NCBI GenBank assembly: GCA_945915065.1
Contig: CAMEER010000010.1
Coordinates: 1-41,859, forward strand
Length of the DNA: 41,859 nt
Direction of reading: 5' to 3'
DNA from: an uncultured Clostridia bacterium
GTDB taxonomy: Bacteria > Bacillota > Clostridia > Oscillospirales > Oscillospiraceae
The translations under genes and the position numbers were made by a program. The notes beneath the pieces were generated by a model that saw nothing but the letters and a program-made list of their open reading frames with translations, did no database searches and was not told the origin of the DNA. Shown here in pieces: positions 28,704 to 36,685 of the stretch (position 1 is the stretch's first letter; each line of letters starts with the position of its first letter).

Positions 28704-29240
28704 ATGCCGAAAAACATGGCGAATTATCTGACCATTGGCCGGGTGCTGATGATCCCGGTATTTCTGGTGCTGATGTATGTGGCTTTCCCCGGCAGCCGCT
28801 ATTGGGCGCTGGCGGTGTATATCGTGGCCTGCCTGACCGATTTTGCCGACGGCTATATCGCCCGGCACTATCACCAGGTTTCCGATTTCGGCAAATTCAT
28901 GGATCCGCTGGCGGATAAGTGTCTGGTGATGGCCGCCCTGTGCTGCTTCGTGGAGCAGGGGGATATGCTGGCGTGGATCCTGGCGGTCGTGCTGGTGCGG
29001 GAGTTTGCCGTGTCCGGTATGCGCCTTGTGGCCGTGGAAAAGGGCCGTGTCATTGCCGCCGCGTGGTCCGGAAAGATCAAGACCGCCAGCACCATGGTGT
29101 GCATCTGCCTGATCCTGTTCGGCATTCCCCACTGGCTGAACATCGTCTGTCAGATCATCATTCTGGTGACCACCGTCTACTCCGGCGCGGAATACTTCAT
29201 CAAGAACGCAGATGTGTTCAAGGAGAGCAAAGAAGCTTGA
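28704..29240 (+). CDS. pgsA: CDP-diacylglycerol-glycerol-3-phosphate phosphatidyltransferase
   Basis: This 178-residue membrane enzyme makes phosphatidylglycerol phosphate from CDP-diacylglycerol and glycerol 3-phosphate. The CDP-alcohol phosphotransferase motif is complete: in DFADGYIARHYHQVSDFGKF and the following MDPLADK, the DG, AR, G and three Asp residues are spaced as expected. Four to five hydrophobic helices are visible. It starts three bases after rimO with GGGAGGAA upstream. The -35 box of the cysS promoter overlaps its stop codon. Confidence 0.96.
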   Translation: MPKNMANYLTIGRVLMIPVFLVLMYVAFPGSRYWALAVYIVACLTDFADGYIARHYHQVSDFGKFMDPLADKCLVMAALCCFVEQGDMLAWILAVVLVREFAVSGMRLVAVEKGRVIAAAWSGKIKTASTMVCICLILFGIPHWLNIVCQIIILVTTVYSGAEYFIKNADVFKESKEA

Positions 29241-29265
29241 CACCGCCGCAAAAGCCTGCTAAAAT
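29237..29265 (+). promoter_or_regulatory. Promoter of the cysS T-box transcript
   Basis: TTGACA (29237-29242), 17 bases, TAAAAT (29260-29265). The -35 box includes the TGA stop of pgsA (29238-29240). Initiation is expected near 29272. Confidence 0.8.
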
Positions 29266-29271
29266 ATACGC

Positions 29272-29509
29272 TACAAGTAAACAGCGCGACGATCGGAAAG
29301 AGTATGTCCATCCCACGGGGCAAGAGAGAGAGGGCCACCGGCTGAAAGCCCTTTTACCCGCTGCGGGCAGAAAGTGCGTCCGGGAGCGCGGGGGATGCAG
29401 ACGCCCTCCGGCCAGCCGCCGTCACAGGCTGAACTTGAGCGATAAACGAGAGTGGAACCGCGGAGTCTATTTCGCCTCTCAGACAGATCCTGTCTGGGAG
29501 GCGTTTTTT
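29272..29509 (+). ncRNA. T-box riboswitch leader, cysteine type
   Basis: The leader senses uncharged tRNA-Cys and controls read-through into cysS. The stem I features GGAAAGAGTA (29295-29304) and AGAGAGAG (29323-29330) are visible. The specifier candidate TGC (29375-29377), a Cys codon, is followed by G and then TCCG (29379-29382), which can pair with CGGA (29294-29297). The T-box core AGAGTGGAACCGCGG (29449-29463) is clear. The terminator stem (29473-29486 with 29490-29503) runs into TTTTTT at 29504-29509. The exact fold of stem I was judged by eye. Confidence 0.93.
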
Positions 29510-29552
29510 ACTTTCCAAGAATAAATTTAAGCATATATAAAGGAGAATGACC

Positions 29553-31001
29553 ATGTATCTGTATAATTCCGCCACCCATAAAAAAGATGAATTTGTCACC
29601 CATACACCGGGCCATGTGGAGATGTATACCTGCGGCCCCACGGTGTACCACTTTGCCCACATCGGCAACCTCCGCAGCTACATCATGGAGGACGTGCTGG
29701 AGAAGTACCTGCGCTATGCCGGGTACGATGTGAACCGGGTCATGAACATCACCGACGTGGGCCACCTGACCTCCGACGCCGACGAGGGCGAGGACAAGAT
29801 GCTCAAGGGCGCCAAGCGGGAGCACAAGACCGTCATGGAGATCGCCCAGTTCTATACTGACGCCTTTTTCGAGGACTGCTGCAAGCTGAACATCAAGCGG
29901 CCCGATATCGTGCAGCCCGCCACCGGTCTGATCGACGACTATATTAAGATCATCACCAAACTGCTGGATACAGGCTACGCCTATCAGGCCGGCGGCAACA
30001 TCTACTTCGACACCAGCAAGCTGGAGCGCTACTATATCTTCAACGACCACAACGAGGAGGATCTGGCGGTGGGCGTCCGCGAGGGTGTGGAGGAGGATAC
30101 CAACAAGCGCAACAAGAACGACTTTGTGCTGTGGTTCACCAAGTCCAAGTTCGAGGATCAGGCATTGAAGTGGGATTCCCCCTGGGGTGAGGGCTATCCC
30201 GGCTGGCATATTGAGTGCTCCGGCATCTCCATGAAGTTTAACGGCGAGTACCTGGATCTCCACTGCGGCGGCGTGGACAACGCCTTCCCCCACCACACCA
30301 ACGAGATCGCCCAGTCCGAGAGCTATCTGGGCCATCCCTGGTGCCCCCAGTGGTTCCATGTGGCTCATCTGAACACCAACGACGGCAAGATGTCCAAGTC
30401 CAAGGGTGAGTTCCTGACGGTTTCCCTGCTGGAGAGCAAGGGCTACGATCCGCTGGCCTACCGTTTCTTCTGCCTGCAGAGCCACTACCGCAAGGGGCTG
30501 CTGTTCAGCTGGGAGAATCTGGACAACGCCACCGTGGCCTTCAACAAGCTGCTGACCAGGATCGCCGCCCTGAAGGACGAGGGCGATGTGGAGCAGGCGG
30601 TATTCGACGAGTACAAGGCCAAGTTCATGAAGGCCATGGACAACGATCTGAACACCTCCATGGGCGTGACGGTGCTGTACGACGTGCTGAAGGCCAAGAC
30701 CAACGACAAGACCAAGCTGGCGCTGCTGGACAGCTTTGACAGCGTGCTGGGCCTGAAGCTGCTGGAGAAGGCGGCGGAGCTGCGCGGCAAGCAGGCAGCG
30801 GCCGCACCGGCAGCCGGCGGCTTTACCGTCATCAGCGAGTCCGGTGAGGAGGACGCGGCCGTCGAGCAGTTGATCCGCGACCGTGCCGACGCCAAGAAAG
30901 CCAAGAACTTTGCCGAGGCCGACCGTATCCGCGATGAGCTGAAGGCTCAGGGCATCGAGGTTACCGACGTGCCCGGCGGCGCCAAGTGGAAGCGCGTGTA
31001 A
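29553..31001 (+). CDS. cysS: Cysteinyl-tRNA synthetase
   Basis: This 482-residue class I synthetase charges tRNA-Cys. The zinc ligands Cys27 (YTCGPTVY), the Cys in WHIECSGIS, and the His and Glu in PHHTNEIAQSE are all present. The HIGH equivalent is HIGN in FAHIGNLRSY, and KMSKS is at residues 279-283. The segment just before the HH motif reads LHCGGVDNAF, where most bacterial enzymes have a HGGG-D-L-x-F pattern; this is a variant. The start at 29553 is favoured by AAAGGAG at 29539-29545; an ATG at 29547 is too close to it. An Ala-rich linker (near residue 412) precedes the C-terminal anticodon domain. Expression is governed by the T-box leader. Confidence 0.97.
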   Translation: MYLYNSATHKKDEFVTHTPGHVEMYTCGPTVYHFAHIGNLRSYIMEDVLEKYLRYAGYDVNRVMNITDVGHLTSDADEGEDKMLKGAKREHKTVMEIAQFYTDAFFEDCCKLNIKRPDIVQPATGLIDDYIKIITKLLDTGYAYQAGGNIYFDTSKLERYYIFNDHNEEDLAVGVREGVEEDTNKRNKNDFVLWFTKSKFEDQALKWDSPWGEGYPGWHIECSGISMKFNGEYLDLHCGGVDNAFPHHTNEIAQSESYLGHPWCPQWFHVAHLNTNDGKMSKSKGEFLTVSLLESKGYDPLAYRFFCLQSHYRKGLLFSWENLDNATVAFNKLLTRIAALKDEGDVEQAVFDEYKAKFMKAMDNDLNTSMGVTVLYDVLKAKTNDKTKLALLDSFDSVLGLKLLEKAAELRGKQAAAAPAAGGFTVISESGEEDAAVEQLIRDRADAKKAKNFAEADRIRDELKAQGIEVTDVPGGAKWKRV

Positions 31002-31017
31002 GCAAACCATAACACCG

Positions 31018-31045
31018 AAAAAGGACGCCGAAAGGCGTCCTTTTT
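31018..31045 (+). terminator. Terminator of cysS
   Basis: AAAAAGGACGCC (31018-31029), GAAA loop, GGCGTCCTTTTT (31034-31045): a perfect 12-bp stem 16 bases after the stop. Confidence 0.92.
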
Positions 31046-31053
31046 GATGATAG

Positions 31054-31094
31054 ACGGAAAGCAGGGCGTCCTGTTGGGGCACCCTGCTTTCCGT
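31054..31094 (-). terminator. Hairpin terminator of the SLC1-type symporter gene
   Basis: ACGGAAAGCAGGG (31054-31066) pairs with CCCTGCTTTCCGT (31082-31094), 20 bases after the symporter stop on the minus strand. The T tract is weak. Confidence 0.6.
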
Positions 31095-31114
31095 ATGAAT
31101 CGCAGTAAGAGAGG

Positions 31115-32368
31115 TTACACGTTTTCGTCGACCTGCTTCTTGCCGGTCAGCTTCTTTTGCAGCCAATCCTTGCCGTCCACATAACGGGAGACAATGTAGG
31201 ACACCACATAGTCGCCGGCGGCGTTGACCATGGTGGCGGGGGGATCCACCAGATTGCCGATGGCCAGCGCGATGGGATAGGCAATCGCCAACTGGTCGGG
31301 GAAGAAGATGGTGCAGATCACCAGTTCGCCGGTGCCGCCGCCGCCGGGAATGCCGCTCATGGCCACGGAGGAGAACACCGCCACGATAATGGCCAGAATG
31401 GCTTTGCCGGTGGAGAAGTCCATACCGAAGATGCCGAACAGGAACGCCACCTTGATGATGGCGGACATGGCGGAGCCGTCCATATGCATGGTGGCGCCCA
31501 GCGGCAGCACGATGTCGGACACATCCTTGCTGATGCCGGATTCCTCCGCCACTTCCATGTTGGTGGGAATGGTCGCCACGGAGGAGCAGGTGCCAAAGGA
31601 CACTGCCGCCGGGCGGAACAGCTTGGAGAACATCAGCTTTGCGCCGCCCTTGCCGCCGCCGAACCGGGCGTAGAGGGGGAAGAAGATGAACATGTAGGCA
31701 AAGCTCATGACGTAATAGATGATAAGCGTGCGGCTGTAATCCTTTACCAGCTCAGGACCGTATACCGCCACCAGATTGGCAAAGAAGCCGAAGAAACCGA
31801 TGGGAGCGTAGTAGGTGATGATCTTCACCGTTTTCATGATGCAGTTGGTGATGTCCTCCAGCAGTTTGGCGGTCCTGGTCTCGGGACCGCCGGACATCTG
31901 GATGCCGAAGCCAAACAGGATAGCCGCCACGATCAGGGGCAGAATGGCCCGGCGGCTCAGCAGCTCGGCAAAGTCGGGCTTGGTAAAGAAATTGACGATC
32001 ATATCGCCGAAGCCCAGCGCCTCGCCGACCTCGCCCTCCACAACGGTATACTGGCCGTCCACCAGCGGGATTAGACGGCAGACAATGTAAGTCAGCACAC
32101 CGGCGATGGCGGCGGTGACCAGGAAGGTCGCTACGGTGACGCCCATGATCTTGCCGGCTCGCTTGACGCTTTTCATGTTGGCGATGGCGGAGGCGATGGA
32201 GCAGAATACCATAGGCACCACCACGCAGAACATCAGATTGATGAACAGCGTGCCCAGGAATTCGATCTTTCCGCCGAAGCCCGGCGCCAGCCAGCCTACA
32301 AGGCAGCCGGCCACGATGCCGGTCAGCATACACAGGATAAACCAGTAATTTTTCAGAAATTTCTTCAT
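31115..32368 (-). CDS. Dicarboxylate/amino acid:cation symporter (SLC1/DAACS family)
   Basis: This 417-residue secondary transporter imports an acidic or neutral amino acid or a dicarboxylate with Na+ or H+. Six N-terminal helices precede the hairpin core. The HP1 serine motif region reads GTCSSVATIPTNMEVAEE, TM7 has GATMHMDGSA in place of the common NMDGT pattern, HP2 has SGIPGGGGTGELV, and TM8 has NLVDPPATMVNAAGD. The Asp after Met and the core scaffold are intact, so it should be functional. GAGGAGGACTGTC precedes the ATG at 32368; the longer frame to 32383 is less likely. The gene lies downstream of an AraC regulator on the same strand but has its own promoter. The substrate is unresolved. 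Confidence 0.94.
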   Translation of the reverse strand: MKKFLKNYWFILCMLTGIVAGCLVGWLAPGFGGKIEFLGTLFINLMFCVVVPMVFCSIASAIANMKSVKRAGKIMGVTVATFLVTAAIAGVLTYIVCRLIPLVDGQYTVVEGEVGEALGFGDMIVNFFTKPDFAELLSRRAILPLIVAAILFGFGIQMSGGPETRTAKLLEDITNCIMKTVKIITYYAPIGFFGFFANLVAVYGPELVKDYSRTLIIYYVMSFAYMFIFFPLYARFGGGKGGAKLMFSKLFRPAAVSFGTCSSVATIPTNMEVAEESGISKDVSDIVLPLGATMHMDGSAMSAIIKVAFLFGIFGMDFSTGKAILAIIVAVFSSVAMSGIPGGGGTGELVICTIFFPDQLAIAYPIALAIGNLVDPPATMVNAAGDYVVSYIVSRYVDGKDWLQKKLTGKKQVDENV

Positions 32369-32409
32369 GACAGTCCTCCTCAATCTCTCACACGATGATG
32401 ACTGGTACC

Positions 32410-32437
32410 ATTATATAAGCATTTTTTCAAATGTAAA
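32410..32437 (-). promoter_or_regulatory. Promoter of the symporter gene
   Basis: On the minus strand: TTTACA (32437-32432), 16 bases, TATAAT (32415-32410), 41 bases upstream of the start. Confidence 0.7.
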
Positions 32438-32471
32438 TCGGAAAAAATGCCTTTATACATAGCAAATCATG

Positions 32472-33296
32472 CTATTTTGCGGAGGGGGTTTGGCCGAATT
32501 GCTTTTTATAAGCCCGTGCAAAGGTGGAATACTCCTGATAACCGCAGCGCAGCGCGGCTTCCCCGGGGGTGATGCCCTGTTCCAGTAATTGCTGCGCCAG
32601 CAGCAAACGTTTTTCCGTGACATAGTGGTGTATGGTGTAGCCGGTCTCCTCCCGGAACCGGCGCATCATGTGGTACTTGCTGATGTAGAACCGGGCTGCC
32701 AGTTCGTCGATGGTCAGGCCTTCCATCAGATGGGCGTTCAGGTATTGCAGGATAGCTACCACCTTGCTGTCGCCGGCAGCGGCGCTGACAGTGTCGCCTG
32801 CCAGCGAGATGCGGTTCACCTCTACCATCAGCTGCGTAAACAGCGCCTGCCGCAGCAGCGACACACCGAAGCCTTCCTCCTGTTGGGATTGCTCCAGCAG
32901 GGTAAACAGCTCCCGTACCCGGTCGCCGCTGCCGGCGTGATAGACGTAGCGGAAATCCTCCTGGGCCTTGTGGAAACATGCCTCCAGATCACTGTCATCG
33001 CACCGCAGTTTTTGCAGATAGTCCGGCGAGATATACAGGATCGCCCGTTCATAGAAATCGCTGCGATCCACGATGGGTTTGTGGATGCTGCCCCGACCCA
33101 CCAACACATAATCTCCCGGCTGCAGGGCATACCGTTCGCCTTCGATGGCATAATCCGCCCGGCCAGCCAGAAGAATGATGATCTTGTGAAAGGTGTGGTA
33201 GTGGTAGGCGATCTCCTGATGCTTCCCGTCGGCCAGATGGAACAGGCGAAAGTTCTCGTTTAAATAGCCGCGCTTTTCATAAGTCAGGGGTTCCAC
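32472..33296 (-). CDS. AraC-family regulator with cupin sensor domain
   Basis: This 274-residue transcription factor has an N-terminal cupin-type ligand domain (about residues 15-90, with HYHTFHKIIILLAGR and LQPGDYVLVGRGSIHKP) and a C-terminal double HTH (about 175-274). The HTH has TIDELAARFYISKYHMMRRF and the AraC-signature segment GEAALRCGYQEYSTFARAYK. The GTG at 33296 is chosen because CGAGGAG precedes it by eight bases. The ATG at 33314 has no ribosome site and would fall almost at the transcription start predicted from the promoter. It sits between a symporter gene and a divergently transcribed amino acid ABC importer; either could be its target. Confidence 0.92.
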   Translation of the reverse strand: MEPLTYEKRGYLNENFRLFHLADGKHQEIAYHYHTFHKIIILLAGRADYAIEGERYALQPGDYVLVGRGSIHKPIVDRSDFYERAILYISPDYLQKLRCDDSDLEACFHKAQEDFRYVYHAGSGDRVRELFTLLEQSQQEEGFGVSLLRQALFTQLMVEVNRISLAGDTVSAAAGDSKVVAILQYLNAHLMEGLTIDELAARFYISKYHMMRRFREETGYTIHHYVTEKRLLLAQQLLEQGITPGEAALRCGYQEYSTFARAYKKQFGQTPSAK

Positions 33297-33325
33297 ACAA
33301 ATCGCTCCTCGCATTTTTTGCCGCT

Positions 33326-33355
33326 ATTATATCACAAAATGAGCAAAATGTGCAA
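33326..33355 (-). promoter_or_regulatory. Promoter of the AraC-family regulator gene
   Basis: On the minus strand: TTGCAC (33355-33350), 18 bases, TATAAT (33331-33326). The predicted transcript starts near 33319-33316, supporting the GTG start at 33296. Confidence 0.75.
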
Positions 33356-33532
33356 CCCTTTGTACTGCTCTATTATTTCCGAGGAGGGGATGGGTTTCCG
33401 TATATACGCATAAATATTCATTTATGCGTAATGATATATATGCAATTTGCTGCATTTTAGGAGATATTACTGAGATATATAGACAAAACAACCAAAAGTG
33501 AGAGAGGAAATGAAAAAATATGCAAAAAGAGG

Positions 33533-33561
33533 TTGACTTATATGCATATTGGGTGTATAGT
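33533..33561 (+). promoter_or_regulatory. Promoter of the second ABC importer operon
   Basis: TTGACT (33533-33538), 17 bases, TATAGT (33556-33561), with transcription expected from about 33568. Upstream, 33356-33532 is AT-rich and divergent; I see no gene in it, and any AraC site would lie here. Confidence 0.78.
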
Positions 33562-33568
33562 ATCCACT

Positions 33569-33625
33569 GTCAGCAGGAGCTGACAAACTGGCATATCTTC
33601 CGACTCCGGTATAGGAAGGCCGGAG
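33569..33625 (+). promoter_or_regulatory. Structured 5' leader with possible pseudoknot
   Basis: Right after the promoter, GTCAGC (33569-33574) and GCTGAC (33579-33584) form a hairpin with an AGGA loop. Two further helices interleave: CTTCC (33597-33601) with GGAAG (33614-33618), and CTCCGG (33604-33609) with CCGGAG (33620-33625). Together they would make an H-type pseudoknot. No T run follows, so it is not a terminator. It may be a cis-regulatory RNA for the binding-protein gene; it matches no class I can recall. A competing simple hairpin (CCG 33600-33602 with CGG 33607-33609) is possible. Confidence 0.4.
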
Positions 33626-33665
33626 CGGTCGTATCAAATGATCATATGAAAGGAAATGAAAAAAG

Positions 33666-34505
33666 ATGAAAAAGTTGATCGCATTGATGCTGGCCATGCT
33701 GATGGCGCTGAGCCTGGTGGCCTGCGGCGGTACCGCAAACAACGACGCTAATACTGACGGCGACACGCAGGATTCCGAGACCAAGAAGGAACTGGTGGTG
33801 GGCGTCAGCGCCGACTACGCTCCCTTTGAGTTCATGTATCCCGATGAGAGCGGCGAAATGGTCTACGGCGGTATTGATATCTCCGTGGCGCAGTACATCG
33901 CCGATGAGCTGGGCCTGACCCTGAAGGTGGAGAACATGGGCTTCGATTACCTGCTGACCTCTCTGGACAAGGGCGATTTCGACATGGTGCTGTCCGCTAT
34001 GGAGGCCACGCCCGACCGTCTGCAAAACGCTGACTTCTCCGATCCCTACTATACTGACGTGCCTCCCGCACTGCTGGTGAAGGCTGACAAGGCCGACGCC
34101 TATAAGACACTGGCGGACTTCAACGGCAAATCCATCGGTGCGCAGACCGCCACCACCAAGCTGGAAATGGTGGGCACCATTGAGGGCGCCAACCCTGTGG
34201 CACTGCAGTCCGTGCTGGATCTGGTCAACGAACTGGTGTATGACAAGGTGGATGCCATTCTGGTAGACGGCGGTGTGGCCCAGCAGTATGCTGCCTCCAA
34301 CCCCGATCTGGTGATTGCTGACGCTTCCGCCGAGCTGGGTCAGGCTTCTCCCTACTGCATCGCTGTTGCCAAGGGCGACCCCAAGGGCCTGCTGGATGGC
34401 ATCAACGCCGCCATCGCCAAGATGACGGAGGAGAACAAGATCGAGACCTTCATCGCGGATGCTGACAAGCTGGCCGACGTGGCCGTGGAAGTCACCGCCG
34501 ACTGA
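33666..34505 (+). CDS. Polar amino acid ABC importer, solute-binding lipoprotein
   Basis: This 279-residue extracellular binding protein of the SBP_bac_3 family has a signal peptide ending in the lipobox LVAC (Cys20). An acidic linker leads to the binding domain, which opens with ELVVGVSADYAPFEFMYPDE. Further family segments are GFDYLLTSLDKGDFDMVLSA and MEATPDRLQNADFSDPYY. It is first in an SBP-permease-ATPase operon on the plus strand. AAAGGAAATG at 33650-33659 provides the ribosome site. A stable hairpin between this gene and the permease probably keeps its mRNA more abundant than that of the downstream genes. Ligand unknown. Confidence 0.94.
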   Translation: MKKLIALMLAMLMALSLVACGGTANNDANTDGDTQDSETKKELVVGVSADYAPFEFMYPDESGEMVYGGIDISVAQYIADELGLTLKVENMGFDYLLTSLDKGDFDMVLSAMEATPDRLQNADFSDPYYTDVPPALLVKADKADAYKTLADFNGKSIGAQTATTKLEMVGTIEGANPVALQSVLDLVNELVYDKVDAILVDGGVAQQYAASNPDLVIADASAELGQASPYCIAVAKGDPKGLLDGINAAIAKMTEENKIETFIADADKLADVAVEVTAD

Positions 34506-34541
34506 TTAACAACGCCCAACTACTTACCCTACCTGTCGCGT

Positions 34542-34571
34542 GGTGCAAAGCCGTGAAAGCGGCTTTGCACC
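34542..34571 (+). other. Intercistronic stabilising hairpin
   Basis: A perfect 12-bp stem GGTGCAAAGCCG (34542-34553) / CGGCTTTGCACC (34560-34571) has a 6-base loop and no T tract. It lies between the binding-protein and permease genes, where such hairpins commonly protect the upstream mRNA or attenuate read-through. Confidence 0.65.
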
Positions 34572-34600
34572 TTCGCGCGCTATGAAAGGAGCCTGACGCC

Positions 34601-35332
34601 ATGTGGTGGAGCAGCCTGTTTGAGAGCATGCGCCCGTCCGATTTCTTTAATTTTTCTTTCTTTCCCAAATACGGCACCGCCTTTATCCGCGGCATCGAGT
34701 ATACGCTGCTGCTGGCCATCGTTTCAGTGCTGCTGGCCGTGATCCCGGCACTGTTGCTGGCCCTGATGCGTCTGAGCAAGAATAAGCCCATTAAGTGGCT
34801 GGCGGGTGCGTACATTGCAGTGTTCCGCTCCACCCCCATGCTGGTACAGCTGTCCATTATCTATTACGGCCTGTTTTATGCCATCTCCCTGCCCCGCATC
34901 ACGCTGTTCGGCTTTGTGGATATCAGCCGGTTCATACCCGGTGTGGTGGCGTTGGCCCTGAACAGCTCGGCCTATGTGGCGGAGATCTTCCGTGCCGGTA
35001 TCCTGGCGGTGGATCAGGGGCAGACGGAGGCCGCCCGCTCGCTGGGCCTGTCCCGCTGGCAGTCCATGCGTCTGGTGGTGCTGCCCCAGGCCATCAAAAA
35101 CGTGCTGCCTGCCCTGGCGAACGAGGTGGTCACCATGGTGAAGGAGTCATCCATCTGCTCCGTGCTGGGCATGGCGGAGATGATGTTTGCCGCCAAGACC
35201 ATCGCCGGCTCCACCGGCATCTCGCTGGCGCCCTATACCATGGCGGCGCTGGTGTATTTCTGTATCAACTACCCGGCCTCCAAAGCCATCGAGGCCATCG
35301 AAAGGAGGATGCGTCGTGGTGACAAGCAATAA
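34601..35332 (+). CDS. Polar amino acid ABC importer, permease
   Basis: This 243-residue inner-membrane protein of the HisM/GlnP family has about five helices. The EAA loop is visible as [20 protein letters not shown] and [20 protein letters not shown] 25-residue N-terminal amphipathic stretch ([16 protein letters not shown]) precedes the first helix. GAAAGGAG at 34583-34590 provides the ribosome site. The ATPase gene starts within its last 17 bases. It pairs with the binding protein upstream. Confidence 0.94.
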   Translation: MWWSSLFESMRPSDFFNFSFFPKYGTAFIRGIEYTLLLAIVSVLLAVIPALLLALMRLSKNKPIKWLAGAYIAVFRSTPMLVQLSIIYYGLFYAISLPRITLFGFVDISRFIPGVVALALNSSAYVAEIFRAGILAVDQGQTEAARSLGLSRWQSMRLVVLPQAIKNVLPALANEVVTMVKESSICSVLGMAEMMFAAKTIAGSTGISLAPYTMAALVYFCINYPASKAIEAIERRMRRGDKQ

Positions 35333-36065
35333 TGTTCTCATTTCCGTGCAGCATTTGGTGAAGGAGTACAATCACGGCACCGTTCACGCACTGAACGACT
35401 GCAATCTGGAGATCAAAAAGGGAGAGGTAGTGGCCATCATCGGGCCTTCCGGTTCCGGTAAGTCCACGCTGCTGCGCAGCCTGAACCTGCTGGAGCAGCC
35501 CACCTCCGGCGAGATCTTCTTTGATGGTGTGGATCTGGCCAGCAAGTCGGTGGATATTGACCTGCACCGTCAGAAGATGGGCATGGTGTTCCAGCACTTC
35601 AACCTGTTTCCCCACAAAACGGTGCTGCAGAACATCACCATGGCGCCCGTCACTCTGAAGAAGAAAACACCCGAGCAGGCCAAGGAGCGGGCCATGGCGC
35701 TGCTGGAGCGTATCGGACTTGCCGACAAGGCCAATGAGTATCCCAACATGCTCTCCGGCGGCCAGAAGCAGCGTATTGCCATTGTGCGTGCCCTGGCCAT
35801 GGATCCGGAGGTCATGCTGTTTGACGAGCCCACCTCCGCCCTTGACCCTGAAATGGTGGGCGAGGTGCTGGATCTGATGCGTGACCTTGCCAGGGAGGGC
35901 ATGACCATGGCCGTCGTTACCCACGAAATGGGCTTTGCCCGTGAGGTGGCCGACCGGGTGGTGTTCATGGCCGACGGTAAGATCCTGGAGGAGGGCGCTC
36001 CCGCCGAGCTGTTTGACCAGCCCAAGGATCCGCGGCTGCAGGATTTCCTCAGCAAGGTACTGTAA
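35316..36065 (+). CDS. Polar amino acid ABC importer, ATP-binding protein
   Basis: This 249-residue ATPase is of the GlnQ type. Walker A is GPSGSGKS, followed by [18 protein letters not shown], the signature LSGGQKQR, Walker [18 protein letters not shown] and [11 protein letters not shown]. The frame opens far upstream, but the first sensible start is one of two adjacent GTG codons at 35316 and 35319, with AAAGGAGG at 35301-35308. It overlaps the permease gene by 17 bases. It resembles the ATPase at 9594-10328 in design, but the two systems differ in sequence throughout and are not a recent duplication. Confidence 0.94.
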   Translation: MVTSNNVLISVQHLVKEYNHGTVHALNDCNLEIKKGEVVAIIGPSGSGKSTLLRSLNLLEQPTSGEIFFDGVDLASKSVDIDLHRQKMGMVFQHFNLFPHKTVLQNITMAPVTLKKKTPEQAKERAMALLERIGLADKANEYPNMLSGGQKQRIAIVRALAMDPEVMLFDEPTSALDPEMVGEVLDLMRDLAREGMTMAVVTHEMGFAREVADRVVFMADGKILEEGAPAELFDQPKDPRLQDFLSKVL

Positions 36066-36067
36066 TA

Positions 36068-36103
36068 AAAATCTCCGGTATCCAGATGGATACCGGAGAT
36101 TTT
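36068..36103. terminator. Bidirectional terminator after the second ABC importer
   Basis: A perfect 16-bp stem (36068-36083 with 36088-36103) with an AGAT loop. A and T flanks serve both this operon and the converging zinc-ribbon gene. Confidence 0.92.
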
Positions 36104-36114
36104 TACGTCACTTT

Positions 36115-36543
36115 TCAGCTTTTCCCCCGTATTTCGTGCCTGCATTTGGGGCAGGTGATAACGATCTTTCCCTTGCCCGCCGGCACGCGGCATACGGTTT
36201 TGCAGTTGGGGCAGGTGAAGTATTTGTGTTCCTTGTCCATCCGCTGCTGCTTGCCGCTGCTGAGCTTCCGCTTGATGGGCCACCAGATCTTCTGCAAAAA
36301 GGCGGCGTTCTCCGCCCGACGCTTTTCCAGATTGCGGGAGAATACCCGGAACAGCGCCCACAGCACCATCACCGTGGTAACAAGGCCGATAATGCTGGAT
36401 ATGATACCGTTCTTTTTTACCAGCATACTGATCAGGTCCAGCACGATAGCCGTCCAGATGATGCACAGCCCCAACTGATCTGCTCCATTGCGGCCATACA
36501 TGAACCGGCTCAATCCGTTGCGCAGACGTTGAAAGAAACTCAT
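36115..36543 (-). CDS. Small membrane protein with C-terminal zinc ribbon
   Basis: This 142-residue protein of unknown function has two hydrophobic helices in its N-terminal half (about residues 23-41 and 47-69). A basic cytoplasmic stretch follows (SRNLEKRRAEN, IKRKLSSGKQQR), then a C-terminal zinc-ribbon-like pair of CxxC motifs, FTCPNCKTVCR and ITCPKCRHEIRG. The start at 36543 has GAGGCGGAG upstream; the frame continues to 36573 without a better start. It is convergent with the ABC importer and transcribed alone. The ribbon could bind nucleic acid or protein; no function is assigned. Confidence 0.8.
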   Translation of the reverse strand: MSFFQRLRNGLSRFMYGRNGADQLGLCIIWTAIVLDLISMLVKKNGIISSIIGLVTTVMVLWALFRVFSRNLEKRRAENAAFLQKIWWPIKRKLSSGKQQRMDKEHKYFTCPNCKTVCRVPAGKGKIVITCPKCRHEIRGKS

Positions 36544-36685
36544 AACTCCGCCTCGATTTCCTAGAGAGTACAATCACAATAATTTATTGTAGCGGAAAAT
36601 ACCTGAAAGGTAAAGGGCGCATCGGGAAAATTAACAAATTGGTCAAAATTTTGTGTACATTGACGGACAGAAACCCAAGTCTTTA

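Noticed and set aside
27399-29243. 614-codon minus-strand frame opposite rimO and pgsA
   Set aside because: Antisense shadow spanning two genes with diagnostic motifs on the plus strand.
33297-33314. ATG at 33314 as the start of the AraC regulator
   Set aside because: It has no ribosome site and lies at the predicted transcription start, whereas GTG at 33296 has CGAGGAG eight bases upstream.
33569-33625. Leader hairpins as a guanidine-III, preQ1 or SAM-II riboswitch
   Set aside because: None of the conserved core sequences I know for these pseudoknot classes is present.
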